Shown piece after piece: positions 1 to 8,687 of a stretch of DNA of 64,000 nucleotides. This DNA comes from Candidatus Geothrix skivensis (lineage in GTDB: Bacteria > Acidobacteriota > Holophagae > Holophagales > Holophagaceae), in assembly GCA_016721195.1 (NCBI GenBank), contig JADKIO010000005.1, positions 1,155,619-1,219,618 of the forward strand. The letters run 5' to 3'. The notes below the pieces were generated by a model that saw only the letters and a program-made list of their open reading frames with translations, made no database searches and was not told where the DNA came from. Every line of letters begins with the position of its first letter. The stretch's first letter is position 1. Made by a program: the position numbers and the translations under genes.

Positions 1-479
1 TCATGGAGGATCCGGACACGCAGTTCGGCAAGGCCATGAGCATCAGCGATGCCCTCATGTGGGATTGGTACCTGCTGCTCACGGACCTCCTGCCCACCCA
101 GATCGAGGCCCTGAAGCAGGACCACCCCATGGACGCCAAGAAGGCCCTGGCCCGGCAGATCGTATCGGATTTCCACGGCACTGCTGCGGGCGTGGAGGCC
201 GGGGAGCGCTGGATCCGCCGCTTCTCGGAGCGGAACCAGGAGGAGGCCCCCGAAGTGGCCCTTCCCGCCACGGCAGGCGAGGTGCCCCTCTCTCGGCTGC
301 TGGTGGATCGGGGCCTCGCCGCCAGCCGCAAGGAGGCGGAGCGGCTCATGGGCCAGGGCGCCGTGAGCCTGGATGGCCAGAAGGTTGCGGATCCCGCCCT
401 GCGGGTGACCCTGACTGCCGGCCAGTCCCTCCTGGTGAAGGTCGGCAAACTCAAGCTCGAGCGATGGGTGGTCTCATGA
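1..479 (+). CDS. tyrS: Tyrosine--tRNA ligase, C-terminal part (5' truncated by window edge)
   Basis: The reading frame is open to the left edge and ends at TGA 477-479, so only the last ~158 residues are present. The fragment starts just after the KMSKS loop region: the FGKAMSISDALMW stretch is typical of the TyrRS segment behind that loop. Residues ~95-158 form an S4 RNA-binding domain (SRLLVDRGLAASRKEAERLM), which contacts tRNA-Tyr. The enzyme charges tRNA-Tyr in the cytoplasm. The stop overlaps the next start as ATGA (476-479), implying translational coupling. The catalytic Rossmann fold lies outside the window. Confidence 0.9.
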   Translation, partial: MEDPDTQFGKAMSISDALMWDWYLLLTDLLPTQIEALKQDHPMDAKKALARQIVSDFHGTAAGVEAGERWIRRFSERNQEEAPEVALPATAGEVPLSRLLVDRGLAASRKEAERLMGQGAVSLDGQKVADPALRVTLTAGQSLLVKVGKLKLERWVVS

Positions 480-2134
480 GCCTTCTGGCCCTCAAGGATC
501 TGTTCGCCCGGCACCGGGCCCGAGCCACTGGCCTCTGGCGTCTGGGCCAGGAGCCGGGGCGCACGGTGTTCATGGAAGCCGGGGATATCGTCTTCGCCTC
601 CAGCACCCACCCCCTGGACCGCTTGACGCACCTGCTGGTGGAACGGGGCAAGATCACCCAGGCCCAGCTCGACTACGCCCTGACCAACCTCAATCCCGGC
701 ATGTCCATCGGCAAGAACCTCATCGAAATGGGCTTCATCACCCAGCGGGACCTGCTGGACGTGGCCAGGGCCCAGGTGGAACGGGTGGTCTGGGCCAGCA
801 TCGCCACGCCGGAGGTCGTTCCAGCCTTCGAGGCGAAGGAACTCGACGCCACCACCGTGCGCCTGCCCTTCGACACCCCGGCCATGCTGCTGGCGAGCGT
901 CCTGAACCTGCAGGACCGGGAGCGGGTGCTGGAGGAGCTTGGCCCCCTGAATCAGGTGGTGGTCCTGGAGGGCCGCCGTCACCAGGAGCTGGCCCTGCCC
1001 GCGGACCTGGTCCGCCTGCCGGGCCTCCTCGACGGCAGCCGCACCCTCCTGGAGCTGAGCCGGGAGGCCAGCGTGGAGCCCTTCCGCCTGGGCGCCTTCA
1101 TCCTCTTCCTCCGGGAGGTGGGCTGGGCGCGGCTCCTTGAGCTGCCCCCCCTGGACCGGCGCGCCCTGGAACGGGCCCTGGACCCCGCCGAACCCGCCCT
1201 CACGCCGGCCCTTCCCGAGCCTCCACCGGTGGCCCAGCCTTCCCTCTTCGCCGAGATTCATGCCAGTCAGCGGCCCACCACCAACCTGGAGCACCTCTCC
1301 GAGGCCCTGGATGAGCTGGGTCCTGACGACGAACTCGACGACATCCCCCAGACGGTGCCCATGCCTCCCGATCCCGAACCCGAACCCGCCCTGCCCATCC
1401 ACCACGAAGCCTCTGGCAGCACGGAGTTCCAGGAGCCCCCACCCCCCGCCGAATCCGGTCCTGAGCCCCCCTCCCGGCGGCGCCCCCTGATCCTGCTGGG
1501 GTTGCTGGTGCTGGCTCTGGTCGGGGCCATATGGTTCGGCCTCCGGCAGGCGGCCCGGTCCCGCCGGGCCACGCCAGCTCCGCCAGCCAACCTTGAACCG
1601 GTTGCTCCGGCCGCCAAACCGCTACCTTCCGCCCCGGAGCCCGCGAAACCAGCCCCCGCTCTGGAACCGGAGAAGAAGGTGGAAGCCGAGGCCCCCAGGA
1701 CCCCGACCCTGAACCCGGACCCGGCACCCGCGCCGATTCCTGCCCCGATTTCCGCCCAGAAGCCCGGACCCGCGCCGACCCCCTCCAGGGCGGATCGCCT
1801 CCAGACCATCCTGAAGGGGGACCTCAGCCAGGCGCTGGCCCAGGGTGCCCTCCAGCGGAAGGCCCTCCAGGGCCGCTGGACCCTGCGCCTGGAGATCGCC
1901 TGCCAGGGCGCCACCCTCCAGCATGCCGCCGAGCTGCTGAAGGGACAGGATCCGGATCTCTTCCTGGTGCCCATGACCCTGCGGGATGGCCGGACTTGCT
2001 ACCAGGTCTTCCTCGGTTCCTTCGGGTCCGAGGCCGCGGCCCGGGAGGCCGCCCGTAGGCTCCCCCCCCTCTTCCATGCCGAGGGGAACCGGCCCAAGCC
2101 CTTCCGGGTGGCCCAGATTGCGGACCGCCAATAG
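476..2134 (+). CDS. DUF4388-like / SPOR-like single-pass membrane protein
   Basis: A 552-residue protein whose ATG overlaps the tyrS stop by four bases. Residues 1-~150 resemble a DUF4388/PATAN-type domain, seen in many delta-proteobacterial and acidobacterial signalling proteins. A long Pro/Glu-rich linker (~230-335) leads to one membrane segment (~338-357, PLILLGLLVLALVGAIWFGL), then a second Pro/Ala-rich linker and a C-terminal domain (~445-552) with a SPOR-like pattern ending YQVFLGSFGSEAAAREAA. SPOR domains bind denuded septal peptidoglycan, so a role in sensing or organising the envelope is possible. This is inferred from domain architecture alone; no catalytic motif is visible. Confidence 0.7.
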   Translation: MSLLALKDLFARHRARATGLWRLGQEPGRTVFMEAGDIVFASSTHPLDRLTHLLVERGKITQAQLDYALTNLNPGMSIGKNLIEMGFITQRDLLDVARAQVERVVWASIATPEVVPAFEAKELDATTVRLPFDTPAMLLASVLNLQDRERVLEELGPLNQVVVLEGRRHQELALPADLVRLPGLLDGSRTLLELSREASVEPFRLGAFILFLREVGWARLLELPPLDRRALERALDPAEPALTPALPEPPPVAQPSLFAEIHASQRPTTNLEHLSEALDELGPDDELDDIPQTVPMPPDPEPEPALPIHHEASGSTEFQEPPPPAESGPEPPSRRRPLILLGLLVLALVGAIWFGLRQAARSRRATPAPPANLEPVAPAAKPLPSAPEPAKPAPALEPEKKVEAEAPRTPTLNPDPAPAPIPAPISAQKPGPAPTPSRADRLQTILKGDLSQALAQGALQRKALQGRWTLRLEIACQGATLQHAAELLKGQDPDLFLVPMTLRDGRTCYQVFLGSFGSEAAAREAARRLPPLFHAEGNRPKPFRVAQIADRQ

Positions 2135-2187
2135 GCTTTTCTAAACACGACAAGCGCAAGATATACCATTATTGGAATGATCGGTCC

Positions 2188-2216
2188 TTTACAAACGATC
2201 TAAACTCGACGATACT
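2188..2216 (+). promoter_or_regulatory. Candidate sigma-70-type promoter upstream of rlpA
   Basis: In an unusually AT-rich 120-base gap there is TTTACA (2188-2193; 5/6 to TTGACA), a 17-base spacer and GATACT (2211-2216; 4/6 to TATAAT). It would start transcription of rlpA-ispD. Pattern only. Confidence 0.4.
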
Positions 2217-2395
2217 TTATATGTATACGAGCTGGTCCATTAATTGCGGACTGTTGATCTTTGTGGAGTCCAATGACGTCCCCCTTCCATCCCACCAATT
2301 GGAGTCAGGCCTGTGCATCGTGGATCCACGAGATCCAGATCGCCTTCGACCCTCCAACCCCGGTGGAACTCGGCAAAGGCGGGTTGTTGCGGCTC

Positions 2396-3115
2396 ATGCG
2401 CTGGAGCACGCCCCGGGTGGCGACCCTGGTTCTCCTCAGCTTCACCCTCCACTGCACCCGACCCCCGGTCTCCATCGTCTCCACACGGACCGCCCGGGAT
2501 GGCCGCGCCAGTTCAGATGCCCAGCCTTACATCGAGGAGGGGATCGCCAGCTGGTATGGTGGCAACGATGATGGGTTCGCTGGCCGGCCTACGGCCAGCG
2601 GTGAAATTTTCGATCCAGAGCAGTACACCTGCGCCCACCGGACCCTGCCCTTGGGCACCTTCGTGGAGGTCGAGAACCTCGACAACCACAAGCGGACCGT
2701 CCTCCGGGTGAACGACCGGGGGCCCTTCATCAAGAACCGAGTCCTGGACCTGTCCAAGCGGGGCGCCCAAGAGTTGGGCTTCCTCGGCCAGGGTACCTCC
2801 CGGATCCGGCTGCGTTCCGTGGATGCCATGGGACTGCCCACCACCCTGGACCTGGGTGCCGATCAGAGCGATCCCTACGTCGTGCAGGTGGCATCATTAT
2901 CGGATGCCAAGAATATTGACTCACTTACGAGAGAACTTGAAAACACCTTCGGAGTGGTGACCCTCCAAAGTGCCATCACCCGTAGGGGTCTCTCCGTGAA
3001 GCGGGTCCGGGTGGGGAGCTACTCCACCCGCCAGGACGCCGAGCAGGCCGCCGAAAAGATCGCCAAGCTCCTGAAGGACCGCGGTGTCGAACCCTTCATC
3101 ACCCGCCAGCGCTGA
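2396..3115 (+). CDS. rlpA: RlpA-family septal-ring lipoprotein (DPBB + SPOR)
   Basis: With the ATG at 2396 the 239-residue product opens with a lipoprotein signal (RWSTPRVATLVLLSFTLHC), placing the lipidated Cys at residue 20. An upstream in-frame ATG at 2273 with GGAG before it would add 41 residues, but it would bury the signal peptide. Residues ~50-140 are a double-psi beta-barrel with RlpA hallmarks (ASWYGG, TASGE, HRTLPLGT, VNDRGPF including the conserved Asp). Residues ~160-239 are a SPOR domain. Characterised RlpA enzymes are lytic transglycosylases cleaving peptidoglycan strands without stem peptides during daughter-cell separation. The gene overlaps ispD by 32 bases. Confidence 0.85.
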   Translation: MRWSTPRVATLVLLSFTLHCTRPPVSIVSTRTARDGRASSDAQPYIEEGIASWYGGNDDGFAGRPTASGEIFDPEQYTCAHRTLPLGTFVEVENLDNHKRTVLRVNDRGPFIKNRVLDLSKRGAQELGFLGQGTSRIRLRSVDAMGLPTTLDLGADQSDPYVVQVASLSDAKNIDSLTRELENTFGVVTLQSAITRRGLSVKRVRVGSYSTRQDAEQAAEKIAKLLKDRGVEPFITRQR

Positions 3116-3788
3116 TTCGCTGCGTCCCTTCCTGGTCATCCCGGCCGGGGGGCGGGGACTGCGCATGGGCGGAGGGCTGCCAAAGCAGTTCCGGGACTGG
3201 GATGGCCGCCCCCTGCTCCAGGTGACCGTGGAGGCCTTCCTCGCCCCGGGGATGCCCCCCCTGGCGGGCATCGCGCTGGCGGTGCCGGATTCCCACGTGG
3301 AGGAGGCTCGCAGCTGGTCCTTCGGGGTTCCCTGCACCATCGTCACCGGGGGCTCCACCCGCCAGGAATCCGTCTGGATCGCCCTGAAGACCCTCCCGGA
3401 CCTGCCCCTGGCGCCCGTGATGATCCACGACGCCGTGCGCCCCTTTCCGCCCACGGCGCCGCTCTGGGAGGCCCTGGAAGCCCTTAACCGCTTCGATGGC
3501 GTGCTGCTGGGGGAACCCTCCACGGATACCCTCAAGCGGGTGGATTCCCATGGCCTGGTGCTCCGCACCGAGCCCCGGGAGGAGTTCTTCCGGGCCCAGA
3601 CCCCCCAGATCGCCCGGCTCGGCACCTGGCGGCAGGCCTTCCAGTCCGCCGAGGCGGCCGGTTTCCTGGGCACCGATGACGTGGCCCTGCTGGAACGGCT
3701 GGGCCTGTCGGTGAGGCTCATTCCCAGCCCCAGTTCCAATCTGAAGCTCACCACCCCCGAAGACTGGCAGCGGGCCCGCTCCCACTGA
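3084..3788 (+). CDS. ispD: 2-C-methyl-D-erythritol 4-phosphate cytidylyltransferase
   Basis: Converts MEP and CTP to CDP-ME in the non-mevalonate isoprenoid pathway. The 234-residue length is normal. The nucleotide-binding signature near the N terminus (IPAGGRGLRMGGGLPKQF) carries the G-G-x-R...K pattern of the family, and MIHDAVRPF is the conserved Asp/Arg motif of the active site. The start is GTG at 3084, inside rlpA, because no later start keeps the N-terminal strand. No ispF follows, so the 2,4-cyclodiphosphate synthase must lie elsewhere. Confidence 0.9.
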   Translation: MSNPSSPASADSLRPFLVIPAGGRGLRMGGGLPKQFRDWDGRPLLQVTVEAFLAPGMPPLAGIALAVPDSHVEEARSWSFGVPCTIVTGGSTRQESVWIALKTLPDLPLAPVMIHDAVRPFPPTAPLWEALEALNRFDGVLLGEPSTDTLKRVDSHGLVLRTEPREEFFRAQTPQIARLGTWRQAFQSAEAAGFLGTDDVALLERLGLSVRLIPSPSSNLKLTTPEDWQRARSH

Positions 3789-3807
3789 CCACACCACGGA
3801 GTGTGGT
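3788..3807 (+). terminator. Short hairpin after ispD
   Basis: A 7-bp perfect stem ACCACAC / GTGTGGT with a 6-base loop begins on the last base of the ispD stop codon. There is no clear T-run behind it, so it is a weak terminator candidate. Confidence 0.35.
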
Positions 3808-3810
3808 GGC

Positions 3811-3910
3811 TGGACCCACATTCGTTATCTGTTGATGGCTAGCTAAATCAAGAAATATTTCAACTAGCATATCGGCATAAAAATAGCATTCAAAACTGCG
3901 AGGACGATCC
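3811..3910 (+). promoter_or_regulatory. AT-rich leader region of lpxC
   Basis: A 100-base stretch far more AT-rich than its surroundings, containing TTGATG and TTTCAA elements and a small inverted repeat GCTAG...CTAGC. It probably holds the lpxC promoter, but no hexamer pair is convincing. Confidence 0.3.
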
Positions 3911-4831
3911 ATGCCCCGCAGCACTGCCCCCCAGACCCTGAGCCGCGAGATCACGATCTCGGGTCACGGTCTGCACGGCAACCGCCCCTGCTCGGTGCGC
4001 CTGGTGCCCGTGGCCGTTCCCTCGGGGCTGGTCTTCGTCCACACCCCCACCGGGACCGAGATTCCCGCCAGGGCCGAACTGGCCGGGGACCTGGTCCTGG
4101 CCACCACCCTCGTGAAGGCCGGGGTCCGCCTCCAGACCATCGAGCACCTGCTCTCCGCCCTCTCCGGATTGGAAGTCGAGCACCTCCGCATCGAAGTGGA
4201 TGCCGAAGAGTTGCCCATCCTGGATGGCAGCGCCGCCCCCTGGGTGGATGCCATCCTCCAGGCCGGCATCCGGGCTCTGGCGGGCCGCCGCCGCTTCATG
4301 AAGATCACCCATCCGGTGGAAGTCCGGAATGGCGATCGCTGGATCCGCGCCCTCCCCTTCGACGGCCTGCGGCTCCGCTACGTCATCGACTTCCCCATTC
4401 CGGCCCTGGGCCGCCAGAGCCGTGAGCTGAGCCTCACTCCGGACAAGTACCGCCGCGAGCTGGGCTCGGCCCGCACCTTCTGCCTGGCCCAGGAAATCGA
4501 TCAGATGCGGGCCCGGGGCCTGGCCCTGGGCGGCAGCCTGGACAATGCCGTGGTCTTCGGTGCCGATGGCCCCCTGAACGACTCCCTCCGCTTCGAAGAT
4601 GAAGCCGTGCGCCACAAGATGCTGGACCTGGTGGGCGACCTCGCCCTCCTCGGCGCGCCCCTGCTGGGCCTGGTGGAAGCCCATGCCGCCGGCCATGCCA
4701 TGCACGTCGCCCTGGCCCAGGCCATCCTCGCCGATCCCAGCTGCTGGGAATGGACCGAGGATGCCGAACCCGCCAACGTGCGCTTCTTCTTCCAGCCCGC
4801 CGACCTCAGCATCACCGCCCAGCCCGCCTGA
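3911..4831 (+). CDS. lpxC: UDP-3-O-acyl-N-acetylglucosamine deacetylase
   Basis: Catalyses the committed, zinc-dependent step of lipid A synthesis. The 306-residue length is normal. The first zinc His lies in TIEHLLSAL (~residue 79); the second zinc site and catalytic region are in RHKMLDLVGDLALLG (~234-248). DGSAAPW is the usual substrate-passage motif. Its own AT-rich leader separates it from ispD and a 96-base gap separates it from hisD, so it may be a single-gene unit. It is direct evidence for a lipopolysaccharide-bearing outer membrane. Confidence 0.95.
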   Translation: MPRSTAPQTLSREITISGHGLHGNRPCSVRLVPVAVPSGLVFVHTPTGTEIPARAELAGDLVLATTLVKAGVRLQTIEHLLSALSGLEVEHLRIEVDAEELPILDGSAAPWVDAILQAGIRALAGRRRFMKITHPVEVRNGDRWIRALPFDGLRLRYVIDFPIPALGRQSRELSLTPDKYRRELGSARTFCLAQEIDQMRARGLALGGSLDNAVVFGADGPLNDSLRFEDEAVRHKMLDLVGDLALLGAPLLGLVEAHAAGHAMHVALAQAILADPSCWEWTEDAEPANVRFFFQPADLSITAQPA

Positions 4832-4927
4832 GCCCCGCGCGAATCGGACACGCAGCCTCAGGTGACGCGGCATTTCCTGTTGCGACACAGCCCTTGAAGC
4901 TGGCAGGATGATCGTTCCACCCGAGAG

Positions 4928-6265
4928 GTGCATAGGTGTTACTTCATCCCCATCAGTGACCTGACAAACCCGGCGGACGTGCCGGGGTGGGTGGCCGCAC
5001 TGGCCAGAAGCGGGGAGACGGAAGCAGCCACACGGAAGGCCGTGACGGCCATCCTGGCGGATGTGCGCCGGGACGGATTGGCGGCCGCCGTGGACTGGAC
5101 CCTCCGCCTGGATGGTGTCCAGCTGGATGCCGTTGCGATCCGCATTCCCGTGAACGCCCTGGAGGCGGCCCGCCGGGAGCTTGACCAGCGCCAGCCGGAC
5201 CTCATGGCCGCCTTGCGGGAGATGATCTCGAACATCCGCCGCTTCGCCGAAGGCCAGCGCCGCTGCCTGCTGGACCTGGAGCTGCCACTGCCTGGTGGGG
5301 GCACCGTGGGCGAACGCTGGTGCCCGCTGAAGACGGCGGGCGTCTACATCCCCGGCGGCCGGGCCTTCTATCCCTCCACCCTCGCGATGACCGTCATCCC
5401 CGCCCAGGTGGCGGGGGTGGCGCGCATCGTGGGGGTGACGCCGCCGAAACCCCAGGCCACCTTGCCCGGCGCCTGGGGCGTGGATCCCCTGGTGCTGGCC
5501 TGCGCCGCGGAGCTCGGCCTCACGGAGCTCTATCCCTTCGGCGGCGCCCAGGCCCTGGGCTGGCTGGCCTTTGGCGAGCCCGCGGTGGATCTCATCGCCG
5601 GCCCCGGCAACCGCTACGTTTCCGAAGCCAAGCGGCAGCTCATCGGCACCTGCGGCATCGACGCCCTGGCGGGCCCCACGGAGCTGCTGATCCTCGCCGA
5701 TGGCGGCGCCGAGCCCACCTGGCTGGCGGAGGATCTGATGGCCCAGGCGGAGCACGATCCCGATGCGGCCGCCGTGTTGGTGAGCCCGGACCGTGCCCTG
5801 CTGGAGGCCGTGGCCGTCGAGCTGCAGGCCAGGACGGCCGCCTCGCCCCGCCGCGCCATCCTGGAGCAGAGCCTGGCCAACCACGGACGCCTGGTCCTCG
5901 CGAAACGCGAGCTCGCCATCGCCCTGGCCCAGGCCTGGGCGCCGGAGCACCTGGAGCTCTCCGTGGCCGATCCCGACGCCTGGCTGTCTCACCTGACCAC
6001 CGCCGGCGCCGTGTTCATCGGCGGCGCCAGCGCCGAGTCCTTCGGCGACTACGGCGCCGGGCCCAACCACGTGCTGCCCACGGATCGCAGCGCCCGCTAT
6101 ACCAGCCCCCTGGGGGTGGCCACCTTCCTCAAGCGGCAGAGCCTGCTCCGCCTCTCGCCTGCCGATGCCGCGGCCATGGCGCCCTGGGTGGAGCGCCTGG
6201 CGGAGGCGGAGGGCCTCCCGCACCACGCCCGCAGCGCCGCCCTCCGCGCCCAGCCTCACCGGTAG
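4928..6265 (+). CDS. hisD: Histidinol dehydrogenase
   Basis: Oxidises L-histidinol to L-histidine in two NAD-dependent steps. The 445-residue product starts at GTG 4928; the Shine-Dalgarno is weak (GAGAG just upstream). Family motifs are complete: GVYIPGGRAFYPST, LAGPTELL, AEHDPDA, the catalytic Glu-His pair in AWAPEHLEL, and SAESFGDYGAGPNHVLPT. It is the first gene of a nine-cistron histidine cluster and is followed by a 77-base gap, the longest inside the operon. No leader-peptide attenuator with a run of His codons was seen upstream. Confidence 0.95.
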   Translation: MHRCYFIPISDLTNPADVPGWVAALARSGETEAATRKAVTAILADVRRDGLAAAVDWTLRLDGVQLDAVAIRIPVNALEAARRELDQRQPDLMAALREMISNIRRFAEGQRRCLLDLELPLPGGGTVGERWCPLKTAGVYIPGGRAFYPSTLAMTVIPAQVAGVARIVGVTPPKPQATLPGAWGVDPLVLACAAELGLTELYPFGGAQALGWLAFGEPAVDLIAGPGNRYVSEAKRQLIGTCGIDALAGPTELLILADGGAEPTWLAEDLMAQAEHDPDAAAVLVSPDRALLEAVAVELQARTAASPRRAILEQSLANHGRLVLAKRELAIALAQAWAPEHLELSVADPDAWLSHLTTAGAVFIGGASAESFGDYGAGPNHVLPTDRSARYTSPLGVATFLKRQSLLRLSPADAAAMAPWVERLAEAEGLPHHARSAALRAQPHR

Positions 6266-6342
6266 CCGGGTCCGATCCATGAACACCCCCGCTTCTCCGC
6301 CCCGGAAGCCTGCTTTTCTCCTACCCTCAACCTGAGCCCACC

Positions 6343-8106
6343 ATGTCTCTCCTGCGTCCAGACCTGTCCGATCTGCTCGGCTACCAGCGGCCCTCCCAGC
6401 CATCGTCGGGACTGCGCCTGCACATGAACGAAGCCGCCGCCGACTGGCCCCAGGCGGCCCGGGAGGCTCTGCTGGCGCGCCTGCGGGACCTGCCCTTCCA
6501 CCGGTATCCGGAGCGCCAGGGCGAACTGACGGAACGGCTGCAGAAACGGCTGGGCGCCCCCGTGGGAGGTCTGCTCCTGGGCCCTTCCTCCGGTGCCCTG
6601 CTGGACCTGGTGGCCATGGCCGGCCTGGGCACCGGTGACAGCGTAGCCATCCCCGATCCGGGGTTCAGCCTCTATCCGCTGCTGGTCCGGCGCCACGGCG
6701 GGCGTGTCCGCCTGGTACCCCAGGGCACGGGTTTCCCGCTGGAGCCCTGGTTCGCGGCCCTGGACTGCCGCCAGGTCTGGCTGACCCTGCCCAACAATCC
6801 CACCGGTGCCTGGATCGCCCCAGAGGCGCTGGAGCCCCTGCTGGCCGCCGCGGCCGCCCGGCCGGAGCCGCCCCTGGTGGTGCTGGATGAAGCCTATGCC
6901 GAATTCGGCACGACCACCCACCGCCTGGCCGTGGACCGCTACCCGAACGTGCTCCTGCTGCGCACCTTCAGCAAGGCCCTGGCCTCCGCCGCCTGGCGGC
7001 TGGGCTACCTGGTGGGCGACCCGGCCCTCATCGCCAGGCTCGGCACCCTGCAACTGCCCTACTCCCTGCCCGCCCCCAGCCTCGAAGCCCTGGACGTGGC
7101 CCTGGATTTCGCCGGCGAGTTCGAGGCCAGCGTGCGCGAGGTGCCCGGTCGCCGGGACCGCCTTTCCGCAGCGCTGACGAATCACCGGGCCGCGCCCAGC
7201 GCCGCCAACTTCCTGCACGTGTCGCCGGATCCTTCACCGGCCCTGGAGGCCGCTGGCATGCAGGCCCGCCGCCTGCCCGGCACCGAGGCGGCCCGGGTCA
7301 GCCTTCCTTCCGAAGCCGAGACCGCCCGCCTGGCCTCGGCCCTGGGCGCGACCCTGCCCAAGCCCGCGCCTCGGCCGCGACGGCGTCTGCTGGCCCTGGA
7401 CATCGATGGCGTGCTCATCGACGCGGACCGCAGCTTCATGGAGGCCGTGGCCCGGGCCCTGGCCGAGCGGCGGCCCTCGCTGCCCTGGTCCGACGCCGTC
7501 TACACGGCCTTCAAGCGCCTGGGCGGCTTCAACAACGATTTCCGCCTGGCCGCCGGGGCCCTGGCCCTGGCCGAAGCCTACGGCGATGTGGATTTGCAGC
7601 CGGTGATCGAAGGGACCCATGGCCGGGGCTTCCCGGAATTGGAGTCCCGCTTCCAGACCCTGGAACCCATGGCCCAGGCCCTGGTGCAGAACCACTACAC
7701 CGACACCATCCAGCTGGAGCGGCCCCTCATCACCCTCGCCGAACTCCAGGCCACGGGCCGTGACCTGGCCATCCTCACGGGAAGGCCACCCGAAGAACTG
7801 GTGCTCGCCTGGCAGGTGCTGGGCTTCGAGCTGCCCGCGGTCTGCGACGCCGCGCCCCACCTCCGCAAGCCTGAGCCCGCGGGCCTGCTGCAGCTGGCGG
7901 ATGCCTTCCGGGCCGAGGAGATCCTCTTCGTGGGCGATACCATCGACGACGCCCGCTGCCTGCGGGCCGCCGCGGCCCTCCGCCCCGAACTCCAGTGGCG
8001 CTTTGCGGCCCTGGGCCCGGACCGGGACCGCTTCGCCCTGCCTGAGGACCTGTCCACCGCCAGCCTGCGCGACCTGCTGCCATTGCTGAACGAGGAGCTG
8101 CCATGA
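6343..8106 (+). CDS. hisC: Histidinol-phosphate aminotransferase fused to a HAD-family phosphatase domain
   Basis: A 587-residue two-domain protein. Residues 1-~345 are a class II, HisC-type PLP aminotransferase: NNPTGAW, VLDEAYAEF, and the PLP lysine in TFSKALASAAWRLGY. Residues ~349-587 are a HAD hydrolase with nucleophile motif DIDGV (D353, D355), a Thr-containing motif II (LTGRP), motif III Lys in RKPEP, and the acidic motif IV GDTIDD (~531-536). The frame is continuous with no stop between domains. Neither HisN nor a PHP-type phosphatase is in the cluster and hisB is dehydratase-only, so the HAD half probably removes phosphate from histidinol phosphate (inference). The stop overlaps hisB as ATGA. 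Confidence 0.88.
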   Translation: MSLLRPDLSDLLGYQRPSQPSSGLRLHMNEAAADWPQAAREALLARLRDLPFHRYPERQGELTERLQKRLGAPVGGLLLGPSSGALLDLVAMAGLGTGDSVAIPDPGFSLYPLLVRRHGGRVRLVPQGTGFPLEPWFAALDCRQVWLTLPNNPTGAWIAPEALEPLLAAAAARPEPPLVVLDEAYAEFGTTTHRLAVDRYPNVLLLRTFSKALASAAWRLGYLVGDPALIARLGTLQLPYSLPAPSLEALDVALDFAGEFEASVREVPGRRDRLSAALTNHRAAPSAANFLHVSPDPSPALEAAGMQARRLPGTEAARVSLPSEAETARLASALGATLPKPAPRPRRRLLALDIDGVLIDADRSFMEAVARALAERRPSLPWSDAVYTAFKRLGGFNNDFRLAAGALALAEAYGDVDLQPVIEGTHGRGFPELESRFQTLEPMAQALVQNHYTDTIQLERPLITLAELQATGRDLAILTGRPPEELVLAWQVLGFELPAVCDAAPHLRKPEPAGLLQLADAFRAEEILFVGDTIDDARCLRAAAALRPELQWRFAALGPDRDRFALPEDLSTASLRDLLPLLNEELP

Positions 8107-8687
8107 GGACCGCCACCCTGCACCGCGCCACGGCCGAGACCAACGTGCAACTGACCCTCCATCTGGATGGCGGGGAGGCCCGCATCCAGACGGGGCTGGC
8201 CTACTTCGACCACATGCTGATGCAGCTGGCCAGGCATGGCGGCTTCGGCCTCATCGTCGAGGCCAAGGGCGACCTGCCCGTGGACAGCCACCACCTGGTG
8301 GAGGATGTGGGCCTCTGCCTGGGCGAGGCGCTGAGGTCGGCGCTCGGCGACCGCGCGGGCACGGTCCGCTTCGCCCACGCCTACGTCCCCCTGGATGAAG
8401 CGCTCGCCCGCGTGGTGGTCGATCTCTCGGGCCGTCCCTGGTGCGAGTTCCACGCGGACCTGCCACCCATCATCCTGGGCGATGGCTTCCAGGTGGAGAT
8501 GGTGCGCGAGTTCTTCATTGCCCTGGCCACCCGAGGCGGCCTGGCCATCCATGCGGACCTCATCCGCGGCGTGAACACCCACCACAAGGTCGAGGCCCTG
8601 TTCAAGGCCCTGGCCCGCGCCCTCCGCCAGGCCACCCACATCGAAGGCACCGGTGTGCCATCCACGAAGGGGACCCTCTCGGCATGA
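8103..8687 (+). CDS. hisB: Imidazoleglycerol-phosphate dehydratase (monofunctional)
   Basis: Dehydrates imidazole glycerol phosphate to imidazole acetol phosphate. The 194-residue length is that of the single-domain enzyme, without the N-terminal HAD domain of E. coli HisB. The metal-binding His/Glu sets are present in FDHMLMQLARHGGF, DSHHLVEDVGLCLG, FHADLP and NTHHKVEALFKALARAL. It overlaps hisC by four bases and hisH by four bases, so the three are likely translationally coupled. Confidence 0.96.
   Translation: MRTATLHRATAETNVQLTLHLDGGEARIQTGLAYFDHMLMQLARHGGFGLIVEAKGDLPVDSHHLVEDVGLCLGEALRSALGDRAGTVRFAHAYVPLDEALARVVVDLSGRPWCEFHADLPPIILGDGFQVEMVREFFIALATRGGLAIHADLIRGVNTHHKVEALFKALARALRQATHIEGTGVPSTKGTLSA

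Noticed and set aside
3890..6403. 837-codon open frame on the minus strand opposite lpxC and hisD
   Set aside because: It is antisense to two unmistakable genes, rich in Gly/Ala/Arg/His low-complexity, with no domain. High GC creates such shadow frames.
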